In this document: positions 35,701-48,299 of the stretch, piece by piece
Position numbering within the stretch: the first letter of the stretch is position 1
How the letters are laid out: every line of letters begins with the position of its first letter
Assembly: GCA_038277395.1 (NCBI GenBank)
Contig: CM076191.1
Span: forward strand, 31,581,936-31,645,935
DNA from: Dryocosmus kuriphilus
Taxonomy: Eukaryota > Arthropoda > Insecta > Hymenoptera > Cynipidae
Direction of reading: 5' to 3'
Length of the DNA stretch: 64,000 nucleotides
Translations under genes and position numbers: made by a program
Notes under the pieces: generated by a model
Databases searched by the model: none
What the model was told of the DNA's origin: nothing
Seen by the model: the letters and a program-made list of their open reading frames with translations, nothing else

Positions 35701-37844
35701 GGGTCGAAGTTTTGAAATTGCTTCGTCAAGAATACCTTTTTTGACAGTGGCGCACTTTTTTCTCTAAATTTGTACTTTCTGTTTCCAAGTATTTATCTGT
35801 TGACGAATATTTAATAGATATTAAAATTTTTTAGAAATAATAAAATATTTTTAAAGTCGACTAAAAGAATAAAATATTTACATAAACCTACAATTGTAGG
35901 GAAATAAGGAAGATATTTGACATGTATGTTTCCTTACCCTTTCCTGTAGTTTCTTATTCTTCTGGTTTACGCCTTTATAGAGGTTTCGCATTTTCTTCTT
36001 TGTTGAGCGTAATTTCAGTTTTTGCAGTTTCTGTTTTTGCCTTCGTCTCCTAATGTTCCTTCGAATTTTTTTACACGTAGAACAATATTTACTCTGCTTA
36101 CCACCTACAGTTTTTTCTTTGGGCAAAACGTAACCTTCACACCCCTCAGGCTTAAGGAAATGAAAATAAAAATATTACCTCAATATTTTTCAATGTACTA
36201 CATAGAAGAATAAAAATAATTATGTTACACACCTTTCACAATCTGCTCCAACACATGGTAGAAGTTTTGACACAATTTCCAGGCCGCCAATTATCTCCCC
36301 TATGTCAGACACTTGAGAATTTACCTTGATTTCCGCTTCACCCAAGAATACCTAAGCAAAACATTTTCAATCATATTACGATACTTAAAATTTTATTATT
36401 CAAACACATTTCTAAAATACTTACTCGAATTTTCATATCGTTATACAATATCACTCTTTTGCAAGAGAACTTTTCGTCATTTATCAGACAGATCCAAAGA
36501 ATAAAATCTGTATTTGCTTGTACCGACCAATAGTCAGAGGGTAGTGGAATATCCTTATAATTTTCCAAAATTATTCGGTAACCACTTTTGTCCTTGAAGT
36601 CTCTTTGTAACTTTAACAATTTTTTATTTCTCAATACCTGCCGTTCCTTCGCCCTGCGGCAATCTTCATCTTCTGGTAAACTCTTTGGTGGATGTTTTTT
36701 TGTCATTATCGAAGGCACAGCGCCTTTCTTAAGAGTGGCCCTTCCTCTTTTCCTTTTATGAATAGTTCCATCTTGCAATTCAGTCACGTACTCTTTTATA
36801 ATCTCGTCCTCGTGGAAGTGTAATTCACATACCTTGTGTGTTCTTTTTAACTGTGTATTAGGACTTCCGATCGCGATTGACCAACTTTGCAACATTTCTT
36901 CCTACAAAAAACAGTACCCCGACAAAATTCAATTAATACACTCAAAACTCCTCTAATCTTGTAACATATGTATGGTTACAATATGAGTAGCCGAATCCTA
37001 TAAGGAGATATAATTTTTGACGCTCTCAACGAAGTCAGATTGCGTTGACCCCTGACTTCTTAAAAACAAAGTTATGAATTTTAATCGTTAAAAATAGTTA
37101 AAATTGTTAAGACAAAATTTGTAGACCTTTTTGAGTTGAATATATTTTAAAAAAGAAGCAAAGAAAAAATCAGAAACTCATAATTAAAAGGAGAAGTTGA
37201 GCAAAAATATTTAAAATCTTGACGAAATGATGTTTAATTTCGACTGTAAGAAAAAAATATTTAAAATTGAGAATGTAAAAAGTGGATATCTTTCTATTAA
37301 TTAACATATTTAACAAATAACTCAAAAACTATGCGTCTTTAAAAAAACAATGATAGAAAGAAAATCTGTAGGCCTTTTCAAGGTGAACAATTCTGCTTTT
37401 TAAAAATTTCTCGTATCTTGCATAGTGTTTCGGGAAATTTGATTTTCTTATTTTTAATAACGTTTTCTGGATAAATATTGTTAATGTTGACCCAATATTG
37501 ACGTCGTTGCAGGAAATATCGGTGCAACATCACGGCAATATTGGGTGCTAATAAGGGGATTCCAAAATGCCTCAGAGCCTGCGACACTGGTTAGAAACAT
37601 GACTTATAAATATGTTAAACAATCTACCTTACACTTCGAAAAAATTAATTTTATATGGGTTGACATAAGAGGAATTTTATTTCGAGAAATACATATTATT
37701 CACTTGTATATTCCTTTTTAAAACTATTTTTGTCATATCTTGTTACAAAATGCTTACCGTGTGCGGTCTGAAGAAACTAAGCGACCGTCTATCTCTCTCT
37801 CTCTGTGCCTTGCTGCCAGAATCACAGCCATTAAAAAAACACAT
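32722..37844 (-). CDS. P-element-superfamily transposase with THAP domain (1,081 aa, 10 exons)
   Basis: Exons: 37844-37758, 36901-36425, 36351-36229, 36150-35938, 35763-35421, 35326-34857, 34492-34340, 34266-34102, 34027-33830 and 33738-32722. All are GT/AG and phases agree, giving 1,081 aa without a stop. The THAP finger is complete: C2, C7, W36, C54, H57 and the AVPSIM box (90-95). A Cys-rich segment (CVGADCERCPEGCEGY) and a basic coiled-coil-like stretch follow (about 240-300). The RNase H-like core has GIFEIDEVK (D420), IVMDGAAWN (D513) and FNQDCVE (E743), followed at once by RYFGMMR. The D-D and D-E spacings (93 and 230) resemble Drosophila P transposase, whose GTP-binding insertion lies between the second D and the E. 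A C-terminal domain (YISGYVSRKG) and a basic tail (EPRKRKSTAS) end the protein. It is longer than most P transposases. It may be active; that is inference. Confidence 0.9.
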
Positions 37845-38009
37845 TGACATGTTCACTATCACTGATCTTAAACCCTTTTTAAGCAATAATTAAATGTACT
37901 TTAATCACTTGCTTTCTTATACCTCACATTAATACATTTTAGGACTTAGGTTATGTTTGTACCGGTAGAAAATTTTCGGTCACGTGATTTCGTAATTTCT
38001 CCATTTTCC

Positions 38010-38119
38010 GCACGGAGCGTTCGTGTTCAGAAAGAAGTGGAAATCCGAGGGAAGGGGCCCCCGATTGTGGCCTGCTTACCACCAGCACCAACCATATAGG
38101 CGAACGGTCTCCTTGTAGT
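38010..38119 (-). repeat. Right terminal inverted repeat of the P-type element
   Basis: Mirror of the left repeat. Read inward it begins ACTACAAGGAGACCGTTCGC. Minus-strand sequence outside it (38225-38120) also reads as an open frame (KILQEKYTDLSAVAHYTYI) that runs into the repeat; I do not recognise it. Confidence 0.55.
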
Positions 38120-40954
38120 ACTTCGTGATGTAGGTGTAATGGGCAACTGCGCTGAGATCGGTGTATTTCTCTTGTAGAATCTTCAGCTTAATTCCCATTA
38201 GTTGTTGAACCTTCGTCTTCCGTTGATTTGATCGATGGAAATCGAGAGCCGGAAAAAGGGGTTTAAATTCACAATAATGACACAGAGTTTAATTAACAAA
38301 CGATATTTATTTAAATACGCATTAAATGTTTGGTTTAATAGTTTACGTTTAAAGACTCTGCTATCGAGAAACTATACACAATTTAACAATGTTATTTATT
38401 CACAGATAGTTATTAATTAATAATCGCGATTGATAATTATTATTAGTTCCCGATTTATACAGCACTACCAGCTTGAATGGTCTATTAACAAGAGTTCGTT
38501 TCTACACCGTGAAATATTCTAAGTCCGAAGACTAGAAAACAGAATATTTTCTAAGTCCAATCTCGAATTAAATCCAGGGACTTGTAGCACTTTCACTGGA
38601 GAGTCGCGGGTTTAGGTCGAAGCTGGTAGTAAAATCGTCGGAGAACTGACTTCTCGCTCTTGAGGAACCACAGTCATACCCTCGGCAAGGGTGAGAAGTC
38701 GTGGTGGGATAACCCCACGAACTTAACTCTATCCAGTAGAACCAAAAAGGGGACGAGTTTGTCGTCCTTTTTAGCCAATACTAATCTGATTTGAGGTACA
38801 AAATATACGCCCCCGCGGGCTCACCAGTTTGATCTAGTTTCAAAAAGTTTAAGTGTGTAACCGCCAACGGTCTCACGATTCCAGATTTCTAATTATTCTG
38901 TGACATGTTTACGATCGTAAGGGTTGAACCTTCAAGCGTTCCCGCCGCGACATCCAGGCGCCGTCGCACGCTCCCCTCTTGGTTTTGCGCCGACTAAATT
39001 AATCCTAAGCTTTTCAATTTCACGCGTGATTGCACGTGTGCTCTATGAAACTAGTTACCATAGCTTTATGGTTAAAACTCTAAAATACTGAGAAAAATAC
39101 AATTTTCTCCTTGTCGTAAAACCATTTCCATAATTACATGTCACTGTATATAATATTATTATATTGATTAGGTCTAATCAAGGTGAAGACGGTCGAAAGT
39201 TGGTGACGGTTTGCAAATTAATATTAACTTATAGTTAATAGCTAGTTATATACGTGTGGTTATGTATGATTTGCGTTGCTAATTCTAGATTCATTACGCG
39301 CTAAAATTCGAGTTGGCGGACATATCACGTGACCGCCACCATTATGGTTTGTGAAGTCACGTATTCCATTACAGTAGGTGCATATAGTATATATAAGGTA
39401 TGCATGGATGGTTGAAATGGATTAAATAAAATTTGAAATCTCAAATAAATTAAAGAATTCATGTGAAATTAAATAAATACTACTCGCAAATAAAAGAGTG
39501 ATATTTTCTATCATTTCATGACATTTCCCAAATAATATTTCGTTAATTTAACACTCATTCTTCCCTTTATTGCTTATTAAAAATTTTATGCAACCCACTG
39601 AAAACATCGATGTATGCATATATAATTCGAAGTAATGAATGTGCATTTAATAACATCTGCAATTATGAGTAAATAGGAAGCATTGGTGAGAAATAGAATT
39701 CTGTCCTTGTCCATTTTTAACTTCAGAGTTGGGTTGGTAGGCCTGCATCTGTTCGTATCAGTCCTGCCAACCTGTTTCAACCGGAAATTCACCCCTGCGA
39801 AGGCCATGAAATAATTACCGAAATCCCGCAAAAAATTCCCACCTTAATTAAGTGCAAAAAAACAATTTTCGATATCATATTCATTACAAATTCCTGAAGT
39901 TAAATCATAGTAAAAGGATAGGTAGGTATATAGTAAGAAAAACACCGCATAAAAAATATAAGGGCAGTTTCCAATTTTATTCATGTGACTAAAAACTTGA
40001 CAATAGGTTGAAATCTATCATTTTCTTCCCTCCACCGAATTTGCAAATTATAGTCATTATTTATACTTCATTGAGGATATGTATTTTATTGTTCTTTTCA
40101 ATTGTTTTACTGACTTCCGGTAATGAACCGATCAATGAGCGCGCTGCTCCAAAAGAAGCGCAAAAGGGTAAAGTACGAGAAAGGAGAAAGGGAAAAAGGG
40201 GAAAGTTTTTGCGACTCTGCGTACTGCGTAGTATGCCCAGTGGGTATGGCATATTAAAAGAAAGTATCGGTGAGTAGTTAATTTTTTGCCTTCTTTTTAA
40301 GTTAACAGTTTTGTAGGTTACAATAAACAGTGAACATAATTTAACATTGTCCTTTGTTAGGTCTAGTGGAAAATTTGCAGGTTCTTACAAGTTCGTTGCG
40401 ACAATGTAAGGAATTTTTTGCATTTTGTAGGATTTTTCTTTCGCGATAGAATAATTTATAATTTAGGAATTCTGATATAAATATAAGAAAAAAAAAAAAA
40501 AGAATTGTGGTAGAAACTTATTTGATCACGAGGCCACGAGGAGTTAATGAGGATATTCTGAAAGTGATCTGGGTATTTTCGGGATTTATCGAAAAGTTTT
40601 TGTATGCTTGTTCTTTTTTCGAATATTTTTTTCTCTGGAATATATCATTTTTTCTTGTACTTTATTTCTGTTTCGGGACTTTTGTCATTATTTTTATACA
40701 TAATCTGTACAAAATATTTAATGTGGCTCTTAACCTCTTGAGAAAGTTCGGATAGTTATTCGCGGACAATGGAGTACATTAGAATATACGTATTGTTATT
40801 AATTTATATTTTTTAACATTTTAATTCATTTTCTGAATTATGCGTGTAAAATATTTCTGTTGTTCCAAACTTTTATAAAGCAATCTTAATTAATTTCTTT
40901 GTAGAATCATAACGTGTCTGATACATGTATTGAATAAAGTTTTGCAAATGGCAG
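38120..40954. other. Intergenic DNA, no supported gene
   Basis: Includes a moderately GC-rich part (about 38550-39000) and AT-rich remainder. Two plus-strand open stretches were considered. About 40060-40270 reads RICILLFFSIVLLTSGNEPI, like a secretory signal, then a basic region, and ends at a good GT donor, but it lacks an ATG. About 40510-40755 is a hydrophobic frame lacking an ATG start. Either could be an exon of an unrecognised gene; support is weak. Confidence 0.3.
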
Positions 40955-40984
40955 TCAGTATCGACAATAAGAAAAGTAGATGAA

Positions 40985-41510
40985 TTTTTTTACTAGTAAT
41001 GTATATACTGAGACGCTAAGCACGTTCTCAAGGCGCCTGCACGAAGGCAAACCCAAGATGTAGTATATGAAAGGGGCAGTCGCGCAAAAGAGCATGCTCG
41101 CGATCTCCCACCCACGCGCGGAGTGGGAAAATGGTGGGACTTCGTCTCGCGAGGGCAATAAAAAGGCAAACTCGCGAGAGGAACTTGTTTTTCGGCGACT
41201 CGAGAGCGAGCCGCGAGCACCAACAGCTCCAGGAGTTGGGTGGAATATGGAGTTCACTCTTTATCTCTGACTCACCCTGGTGTCAGGTCAACCACTAGCT
41301 GGCCTTACAGGTAGTAAAAGACTTGCGAAAATCTTGCTTGCGCCCTCGAAGGAGAGGTTTCACAAACCCCATTGTCCTGAAGCACGAAGCTAGTGGAGTT
41401 GAAAGTTTACTTTCTCCGTCTGACTCGCACGGTTTCAGGATAGAAGGATTTCGTGAAGGTTGAAGAGAACGATTTGAGATTCAAACTGCGGGAGAGTGCA
41501 AGCATGGAAT
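40985..41510 (+). other. GC-rich island, possible promoter or LTR
   Basis: A sharply GC-richer block with many CG dinucleotides, TCGCGAG motifs on both strands (about 41145-41180) and AATAAAAAGGC at about 41156 that could serve as a TATA-like or polyadenylation element. It resembles either a promoter with leader or an LTR, but no matching second copy is present. It lies 1.1 kb before the BAG6-like exons. Confidence 0.3.
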
Positions 41511-42580
41511 ATTGAATCCCATCAATACTTCCAGGATACACACTATCCCTTTTTGAATCTTAATTCACACCACATCGAAAACTACTCGTCGGCAATTTGC
41601 TTCAACCTCCTATTCCTAGATATACGCGCAATTAAATTTAAAAAAAATAAGAATAAATCCTTGATAGGAATAATATACTTCGAACATATGCTTTCTTACA
41701 TGTATCACCTTCATAATTAGATTGGATAAAAAAAAAAAATAATAACTACGTGTTCTTTTTAGATTAATAAATAAATTGAAGGAATTGTTTTCCAACTAAG
41801 GATCTTTTATTTTAGATTTGATGTATTAGGGAATAAAGAGTTTGAATAAAATATTTTGTGTGATTTTAATCGAATTTTATCCTTTCTCTCGTTAGAGCCC
41901 TTTTATCTAATTTGATTTTTCTTAATATACAATAAAAATAAATAACTTAACTAGACCCAAAAAGTGAAGGGTTACAATACTTTTATTGACGCATTCGATG
42001 GCCTTCAAATGTGGGTGCTTTCTTTATTATTTATGTGTAACTTCATCTAGATTGGACGAATATTTTTAATTTCGGGTTCTATTTCTCGGTGACCACACTA
42101 TTGATAGCTGTTACCCAAAATTTTGATAATTATTCTAAGATGGAAAAGTAAGATGAAACGTTTCGCTAAAATTTGTAATGTCTATGTGTATTTTAGTAAT
42201 GATTATCATGAATAATATGAACCGTTTTCATTAAAGCGTTCCATTTTTTATTTTTCCTGTTTTTAAAGGATCATTCAATGTCAGGGTTGGGTAAAAAGAA
42301 GGCTTGCAGTAAAAATTATTGATTTTCAATGCGTAGGAATTCCTCTTCTGTACTTTTGTTTTATTTTGCGAAGAGGAATCCAAAAACAATTATCCCTTGC
42401 AATGTCCTTTAAAGAATCATCAATGTTATCGTATCATATTTTTTTATGTATATTAAATTATTCGAAGGATATAACTGTTCGTGATTTGAAAGAGTATATA
42501 GCAGAGTCTGTCGCATTACCAGCAGATTGCTAAAGGTTTAGTGTCTAGTCATATTAATTTAACTGATATTCTTATTTCAG

Positions 42581-43193
42581 GGAACTGGTCCAGAGAGTGT
42601 TACGGGAAATAGAGATATTGTAGACGAAGTCAGTAGAATTTGGCAGTATATATCACACGCGAAGCACGCACTGAATGACATCATTGTTGACATGGGACAA
42701 GCACCACCTCGAAATTTGAGTTCTCTCGCCCAATAATTATTCATCAGTCAGCAATTTTACAAGCGGGGATTCCGATTCAACTGGAGGTAAGTTTGAGAAA
42801 TCCCAGAAAACTAAACGGAAATTCAAAAGAAGGTTTCTATTTTCAAAATGAAGTGCTGTTTTTTCTTCTTAGGCTCGTATTAGTTTACACGGACTCAATG
42901 CTCACAACAATAGTAACAACACGGAAGAGAACAGCAGCGCTCCAATTGTACGAACTACACTAGAAGTTGGTGCAGATAGCAGTCAACAGCAACAACAGCC
43001 TCGCTCCGATCAGCAACAATTATCTGATCAAGAACAGCGCCCTGACCAACAGCTACAGCAGTTCCAGACGCCATTTGGTAACTTGCCTAGTATGTCATGA
43101 TATATCTTTTTTTTCTTCATTTGTTTCCGAATAGCTGCTAATAATAAACTATTTTAGGTAGTATGTTCAATTTGCCAAGTAACGTTGTTTTTG
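42581..43193 (+). pseudogene. BAG6 (Scythe)-like gene fragment, three exons
   Basis: Segments 42581-42786, 42873-43089 and 43158-43193 each have an AG before and a GT after. The first reads HALNDIIVDMGQAPPRNL and, two bases out of frame, SRPIIIHQSAILQAGIPIQL, a conserved block of BAG6 proteins, which are chaperones of the tail-anchored protein and quality-control pathway. The second is a Gln-rich segment starting ARISLHGLNAHNN. A CT dinucleotide excess at about 42722 breaks the frame. The N-terminal ubiquitin-like domain and the C-terminal BAG domain are absent from this window. It is a gene fragment with introns retained, so not a processed copy. An assembly error at the CT is possible. Confidence 0.65.
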
Positions 43194-43847
43194 GTAAATT
43201 TTGCCTCCCCTATTTTTTTCTTATTGTATAATTTGGCTCTTTTTGCCTCACTTATTTTATAATTTTGGCTCATTTTGCCTTCTTCTTAAGGATTCTTTAG
43301 TTTAGAATTAGGACTCATTTTGCGTCACTTATTTTATTCTTATTTTCTAATTATTGCTCATTTTGCCTTCTTCCTACTAGTTATTTATTTACGCTTTTAC
43401 ATTTGTTTTCCTTAATCTGAAGTTTATTTTATCCGATTTCTTGGATCTCTGGTTGTTTCCCAGTCTTCCTTCTACATTAACTATACCCCGTTTTCTAGCT
43501 TCTTACTGTCTTATCTTTAATCTCGATTTTGATTAGTTATATAATTTCCACGCTATCTTATTTTTCCTTAATCTTTGTCTTATTCTCTAGTCTTTTTGCA
43601 ATCTTATTTTTCCCTAATCTGTGTCTTATTTCGTAATTTTTTTACAATCTTAATTTTCTGTAATCTTTGTATATTTATACTTTACTTATATTTTCGAATA
43701 TAATTTCGACTAACGATTAAATAAATCCTGCTTTAATCTGATACTATTTCCATTGTCCTCCTTACAATAACGTAGAGTGTATGGCAAAATTCTTCGTCTT
43801 CACTATTAGTCAGAATCCCCATGATGATTCCTCCTGATTGAATATCT
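43194..43847. repeat. T-rich region with TTGGCTCATTTTGCC repeats
   Basis: At least four diverged copies of a GGCTCATTTTGCCT-like unit at about 43191-43380, followed by simple T-rich DNA. No gene. Confidence 0.5.
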
Positions 43848-43999
43848 ATGTTGTTAAGCAAACCCTTCCTTTTCTTATTTCTTGGGTTGTTTTACGTTGT
43901 GGAAAAGGTCCGGAGGTCTTACTTGGTGTCTTCTCCACTTGATTTGTTTAGTAAGGAAAATGTCGGGTGGCTTAGTAGGAGGCTCCATCCACTTTTTCC

Positions 44000-45950
44000 C
44001 AATCAATCATTTATTCTTGGTCCTCGAATATTCGTTTTTGTCAGAAAACGAAGATTCATAATTCAATGGATGAATGTGATGCATATTGTTCGTTTGATTG
44101 CGTCTGCTAGACGGGTGCGGTAGCTGTATTTTATTTCCTTTAAATAATTTTTCCACACAGAAAGGCGTAGTATGAGCTTTAATTTCCTCGTAATTTCTCA
44201 TGTTGGGCTTCTTAGACTTCGCAATATAGTCGCCCGCTTAAGTCCAATAGTAAAATGGAGGTCCTCATCCTGTTCCCTTGAATTGTTATTGAAGAAAATC
44301 TCAGTTTTATGAAAGTAGTATTTCTGGTAAAAATTCATTTTGCTAACTATTTCTTCACCGGTGTCATCTTCAGTGGATTCTGTTCCATAGGTTCTGACGA
44401 CAGACATTTTTACCATAGGTCATCCATTACAAATTTAAACGTGAAAAGAGAACTAGGTTATATGCCCGCTATTTGATCGCCGAATAATTCCTAATTGAAA
44501 CATAGTTTAAAGTTCGCTGTTTACTTTTTCTCTTAGATACATTGGTACTGGATATGTTCTCATTAATAGCGGTCGATTGTCATTAATTTGTAATTCGTGC
44601 TCGTACACGTGGAACTTACCCGGAATTTTCGAGAATACTTCTTTATGACGCTGGATCAGTTTGAAGAACCTTTCTTTTTCATTTATGTCCAATACCGTGC
44701 ATTGAGCTACTTTTTCCTTAATTTCAACATCAGTCATTGCAAATTCATTTTCAGCTTCATCGTAATTTTCAATATTATTTATTTCCTTTACAACATTAGG
44801 ATATGATTCTTCTGCTACAAAGTATTTACCTAAACAGTTCAAATATTTCTCTGAGAGTTTCCAGGGTCAAATATTAATCGTATTCTTTTTGGATCTTCAT
44901 CGAATAATTTTATCTTTATCGTTTTATTTTTATCTTTTAATTCCATACTATTTTCTTCGAAGTCTATTTTACTTTTTAATCTTTTTCATAAATCAACCCC
45001 TGTTATACATTCTTTACTTAATGTAGGTACCACTAAGAAGACGTATGCTCCTTCTCAATTGCTCATTTTAAAATCTGCATAAACTTGATGCATCAACTTC
45101 ACAGGTTTAGCTCCCGTCGCGCTATGGGCAACGCTTCACATTCTTTTGAAATTTTCCGAATTGTTTTCAAAGAATGATTCTGAAACGCACGTAACTTTGC
45201 TGCCAGTGTCAATGAACGCCTTGGTATTAACATTTTGTACGCTCATTTCTAATATTGGACATTTAGCTAGATCCCTTTCTATTTCGTTATCTTCATTTTC
45301 TAGACGGTCCCCACGCATATGTAATGGGAAAGGTTTTTTGAAGTTTTGTGGCCCCGGATTTGCCTGTCTTATATTAATTTCTACCAAATCGAGGCTCGAG
45401 CGTTTCTCGAATCCTTTTGTCTACTTTGAATTTCGAACTTTTCGAAATCTTCGCGTAGACATCTAACAATTTTATTTACTGTATTGTTTCTTGGACTTCC
45501 ATTAATTGAATTGCTTTTGTTTACATTCATTTTCATAATGGTACCAGTTTGATTATTAGAATTTGAGGTAGCGTGACCACTCGAGCATTGACCATTTGTA
45601 TGCCCATAATTTTGAGGCCAATCGTCAAAGGTATTTTATCTCGAGTCCTTATTTTGGTGTTTTCGATGTTCCCTGTTATAATTATTTTCACGACCCTGAT
45701 GTCCATTATTTGTATTTGCATGCTTTCTCCCGCATTATACGTCCTTCCATTCCCTTGCTCGTTATATTGAAACTTTTCTCGTTTATGATTCTGATCCGTA
45801 TAGTTTCTTCTATCCTGATCGTTATAATTTGTTTAAACAAATATAAAAAGTTCGTTTTTTCGATTCGGAAAGTTATTTCCTATTCTTGGAGTCATTTTAA
45901 ATAAAACATGTATTCGAGTTTTCTGCATAGAACCCATAGTTTCCGAGAAA
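44000..45950 (-). pseudogene. Ty3/gypsy-like gag-pol remnant
   Basis: On the minus strand, from high to low coordinate: Asn-rich, basic gag-like sequence (about 45850-45480); a retropepsin-like segment (45387-45136) with VNTKAFIDTGSKVTCVSESF; and the approach to reverse transcriptase (44842-44507) ending NDNRPLLMRTYPVPMYL. Further minus-strand open pieces at 44416-44200 and 44201-44007 may be later parts of the same element. Frames change repeatedly and the RT catalytic core is absent. It is unrelated in detail to the gypsy copy at 24511-30929. Confidence 0.65.
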
Positions 45951-47239
45951 AAAGTTCCTAAAGTTTGAAAAATCGTGATTTTTTAAACAATTTAAACCCT
46001 TTATTACTCAATAACCATACATTTTTTTAAACTCTACAAAGCTTAAAATACTCTTTTAAAAATGACAAATTGTGCCAACGTTTCATCTTCTTCTGAACAA
46101 AATATTCGGATTCTACGGGTCAAAATACATAAGACTCCATACTTTTCATCCACTTTTTATGTATTGCACATGGAAAGTGACTCCGCACCCGGACTCGCAT
46201 TGTTTAAAATATATAATTCCTTTAATCCTTCGCATTAAGCTGCACATTTTTTAAGGAAATAATAAAGGACAAAATATACATAAAATATGAATTACTTTCA
46301 GCCGGTTGACTCCTGGCTTAAATTTTTTGTACATTACAATTTACCCTGATGTAGTGGCTTAGGTGATTGAGTAGTAACGCTGCCGTTCTGCATTCGCAAC
46401 CTCGCACTTTTTTTCAATCGTTTATTTTCTTATCTTCTGAGAACCTGAATGTAAATTGGAATAAAAATGATATAGACCGAATCCATTTGAAATGAGGCAG
46501 AAACGTTTTTGAAGAAGGGGGATATACATAAAAGGAGGATATGCATAAAAGGGGGATATACTGTTTCCCTTTTTTTTTCAAGTCGCAGAATCTGCTGCTG
46601 ACGAAATATGTTGTTTTTGAGGAAAAATTAGGAAATACGTATTTTTCCGATTTGTAAGAAAAAAATGTGTGTATGAAGTTATGAGTATTTTAATGTAGAA
46701 GTTTCTTGAAACCTGTATAACTTTCGACGAGAACAAGAACAGACAGACACCGTCGTAAAGAACGTTTTTTCTCATTCAGGGGATCTCAAAAGTAGGGCAT
46801 TTGATGAAAACGGGGAGGGTAACATTGTACATAAGTCTAATACCTTCTGTGATGAGAATGTAAACAAAATGAAGGTTGCGTATTCGATTCAAATACTGAC
46901 CTTCATAGTGTTCAGGGATGAAGTGAATGAGTGGAGCGGGTTTGTTTGGTCCGCGTCCGTTTTGACCTTGAAAACGATATTTCGCTGTATGCTCTGTTTT
47001 TATATGCTTATGTGTATATGTATATGTGTCCTTATACAACGTTTAGTATGTGGCGTGAATTTTCTTTTCCCAAAGATGTTACTTTCTTTGAGGAATCGTT
47101 TCCATTAGCATGTATGTAAATTGTCGCTTTTAAAAGAAAAAAAAGTTTTCCAAAGATTTGTGTTAAAACCGTGTAATTTTGGCACAATGAATTACAAAAG
47201 TATTTCATATTTCGGGAAATTGTGGAAATTTATGCTAGA
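45951..47239. other. Repeat-derived intergenic DNA
   Basis: Holds the repeat copy at 46725-46866 (see 15763-15903) and short GGGGGATATRCATAAAAG repeats at about 46515-46560. No gene recognised. Confidence 0.4.
46725..46866. repeat. Dispersed repeat, copy 2
   Basis: Same orientation and motifs as 15763-15903, ending TCTGTGATGAGAATGTAAA. Confidence 0.6.
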
Positions 47240-47830
47240 TTTATAAATTACTGAAGTATTTTTATTACCTATATACAATAATGAAGTATTGAAATTGTCA
47301 TATATTTCAAAAAATTGTCAAAATTTTTAAAAATGTAGGAAAAATTCAAAATTTTTTAAAAATTGTAGTAATTATGACAATTTTTGAGTATATTTGGGCA
47401 CTTTACATTTCCGTAAATTTCGGAAAAAAAATGGTAATTTTTGTTGAATTTATAAAAAAAAAACGAAAATTGTGGGGAATTTTTAGAAATTGTAGGACAT
47501 TAGACATTTTTAGATATTTTGTACATTATTGGACATTTTTAGAAGTTTTTGAAAATTGTTTTGAGAATTTTTAAAAATTGTTGGAATTCTTTCAAGTTTT
47601 TTGGAAATTTCCTGAATACATAAAGTTTGTGTTCATTTCCGCAAATTTTCAAAAGTTTCCAAAAGTTTTACAAATTTATGCTAAATGTAAAAATGAATGA
47701 AAACTTGGATAAAGTTTTTGAAATTTGTTAATGTTTTAAAAGTTATGGATATTTTTTTAAAACTTTTAAGTTGCCTTACATTTCCCAACATTTCCGAAAA
47801 TTGTTAAAATTTATAAAACACCAAAAATTT
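47240..47830. repeat. AATTTTTAAAAATTGT low-complexity tract
   Basis: Imperfect tandem copies of AAATTTTTAGAAATTGT-like units; open frames within it are compositional artefacts. Confidence 0.7.
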
Positions 47831-48299
47831 CAGGAAATGTTCCTTATTTGGAGAATGTTATGAATCTGTCGAAATATGTGGTTTTGTTTTGAAAACGCAC
47901 TATTTCGCGAAATGCATGGGTAAAGACGGAGGGGAGTCTCTCGTGCCTTGTACTTCGAGGAACCGACAGAGAGTTTCCGAGAAAATACCCAAGAAATGGA
48001 ATCAAAATAAAACGGCATCTCTTTAAAACTGTTTTCTTCAATTCTTATCTAATGTTTTTACATTCTCGTGTCAATTTTTAACTTGAAATACTCTTCTCGT
48101 TTCATAATTTACTATATATTAACCTAAATTAACTTAGTTATTAACTATCAAGGGGAAGAAGAATAAGATTAACATAACAGAACACAGAAAGAACATTTTC
48201 GTCATGTAAAGAAATATGAACGATGTAAAATTTATTTAGATGGCAATTATAATTGCAATTAGAATGAAACATAATAAAATTTTCATATAAAAGAAATTT

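Larger units (their letters stand above)
30924..38119 (-). mobile_element. Full-length P-superfamily transposon (about 7.2 kb)
   Basis: An inverted repeat brackets the region: ACTACAAGGAGACCGTT at 30924 and its inverse ending at 38119. A second inner paired block, CCCTTCCCTCGGATTTCCA at about 38060-38035 (inverted), matches CTCTTCCCTCGGATTTCCA at about 30975. Inside are an intact P-type transposase on the minus strand, starting 275 bp from the right end, and a convergent small ORF starting about 700 bp from the left end. Two tandem-repeat arrays lie between the genes. No 8-bp target duplication is visible, which is unexpected for a P-type insertion; the left flank is a truncated gypsy LTR. 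The ends are therefore provisional. Confidence 0.65.

Noticed and set aside
37378..37587. 69-codon minus-strand ORF inside the first intron of the P-type transposase
   Set aside because: It lies in the intron joining two exons whose phases match perfectly, and has no known motif.
40507..40755. Hydrophobic plus-strand frame, possible membrane protein exon
   Set aside because: No ATG start and T-rich composition alone can create hydrophobic frames.
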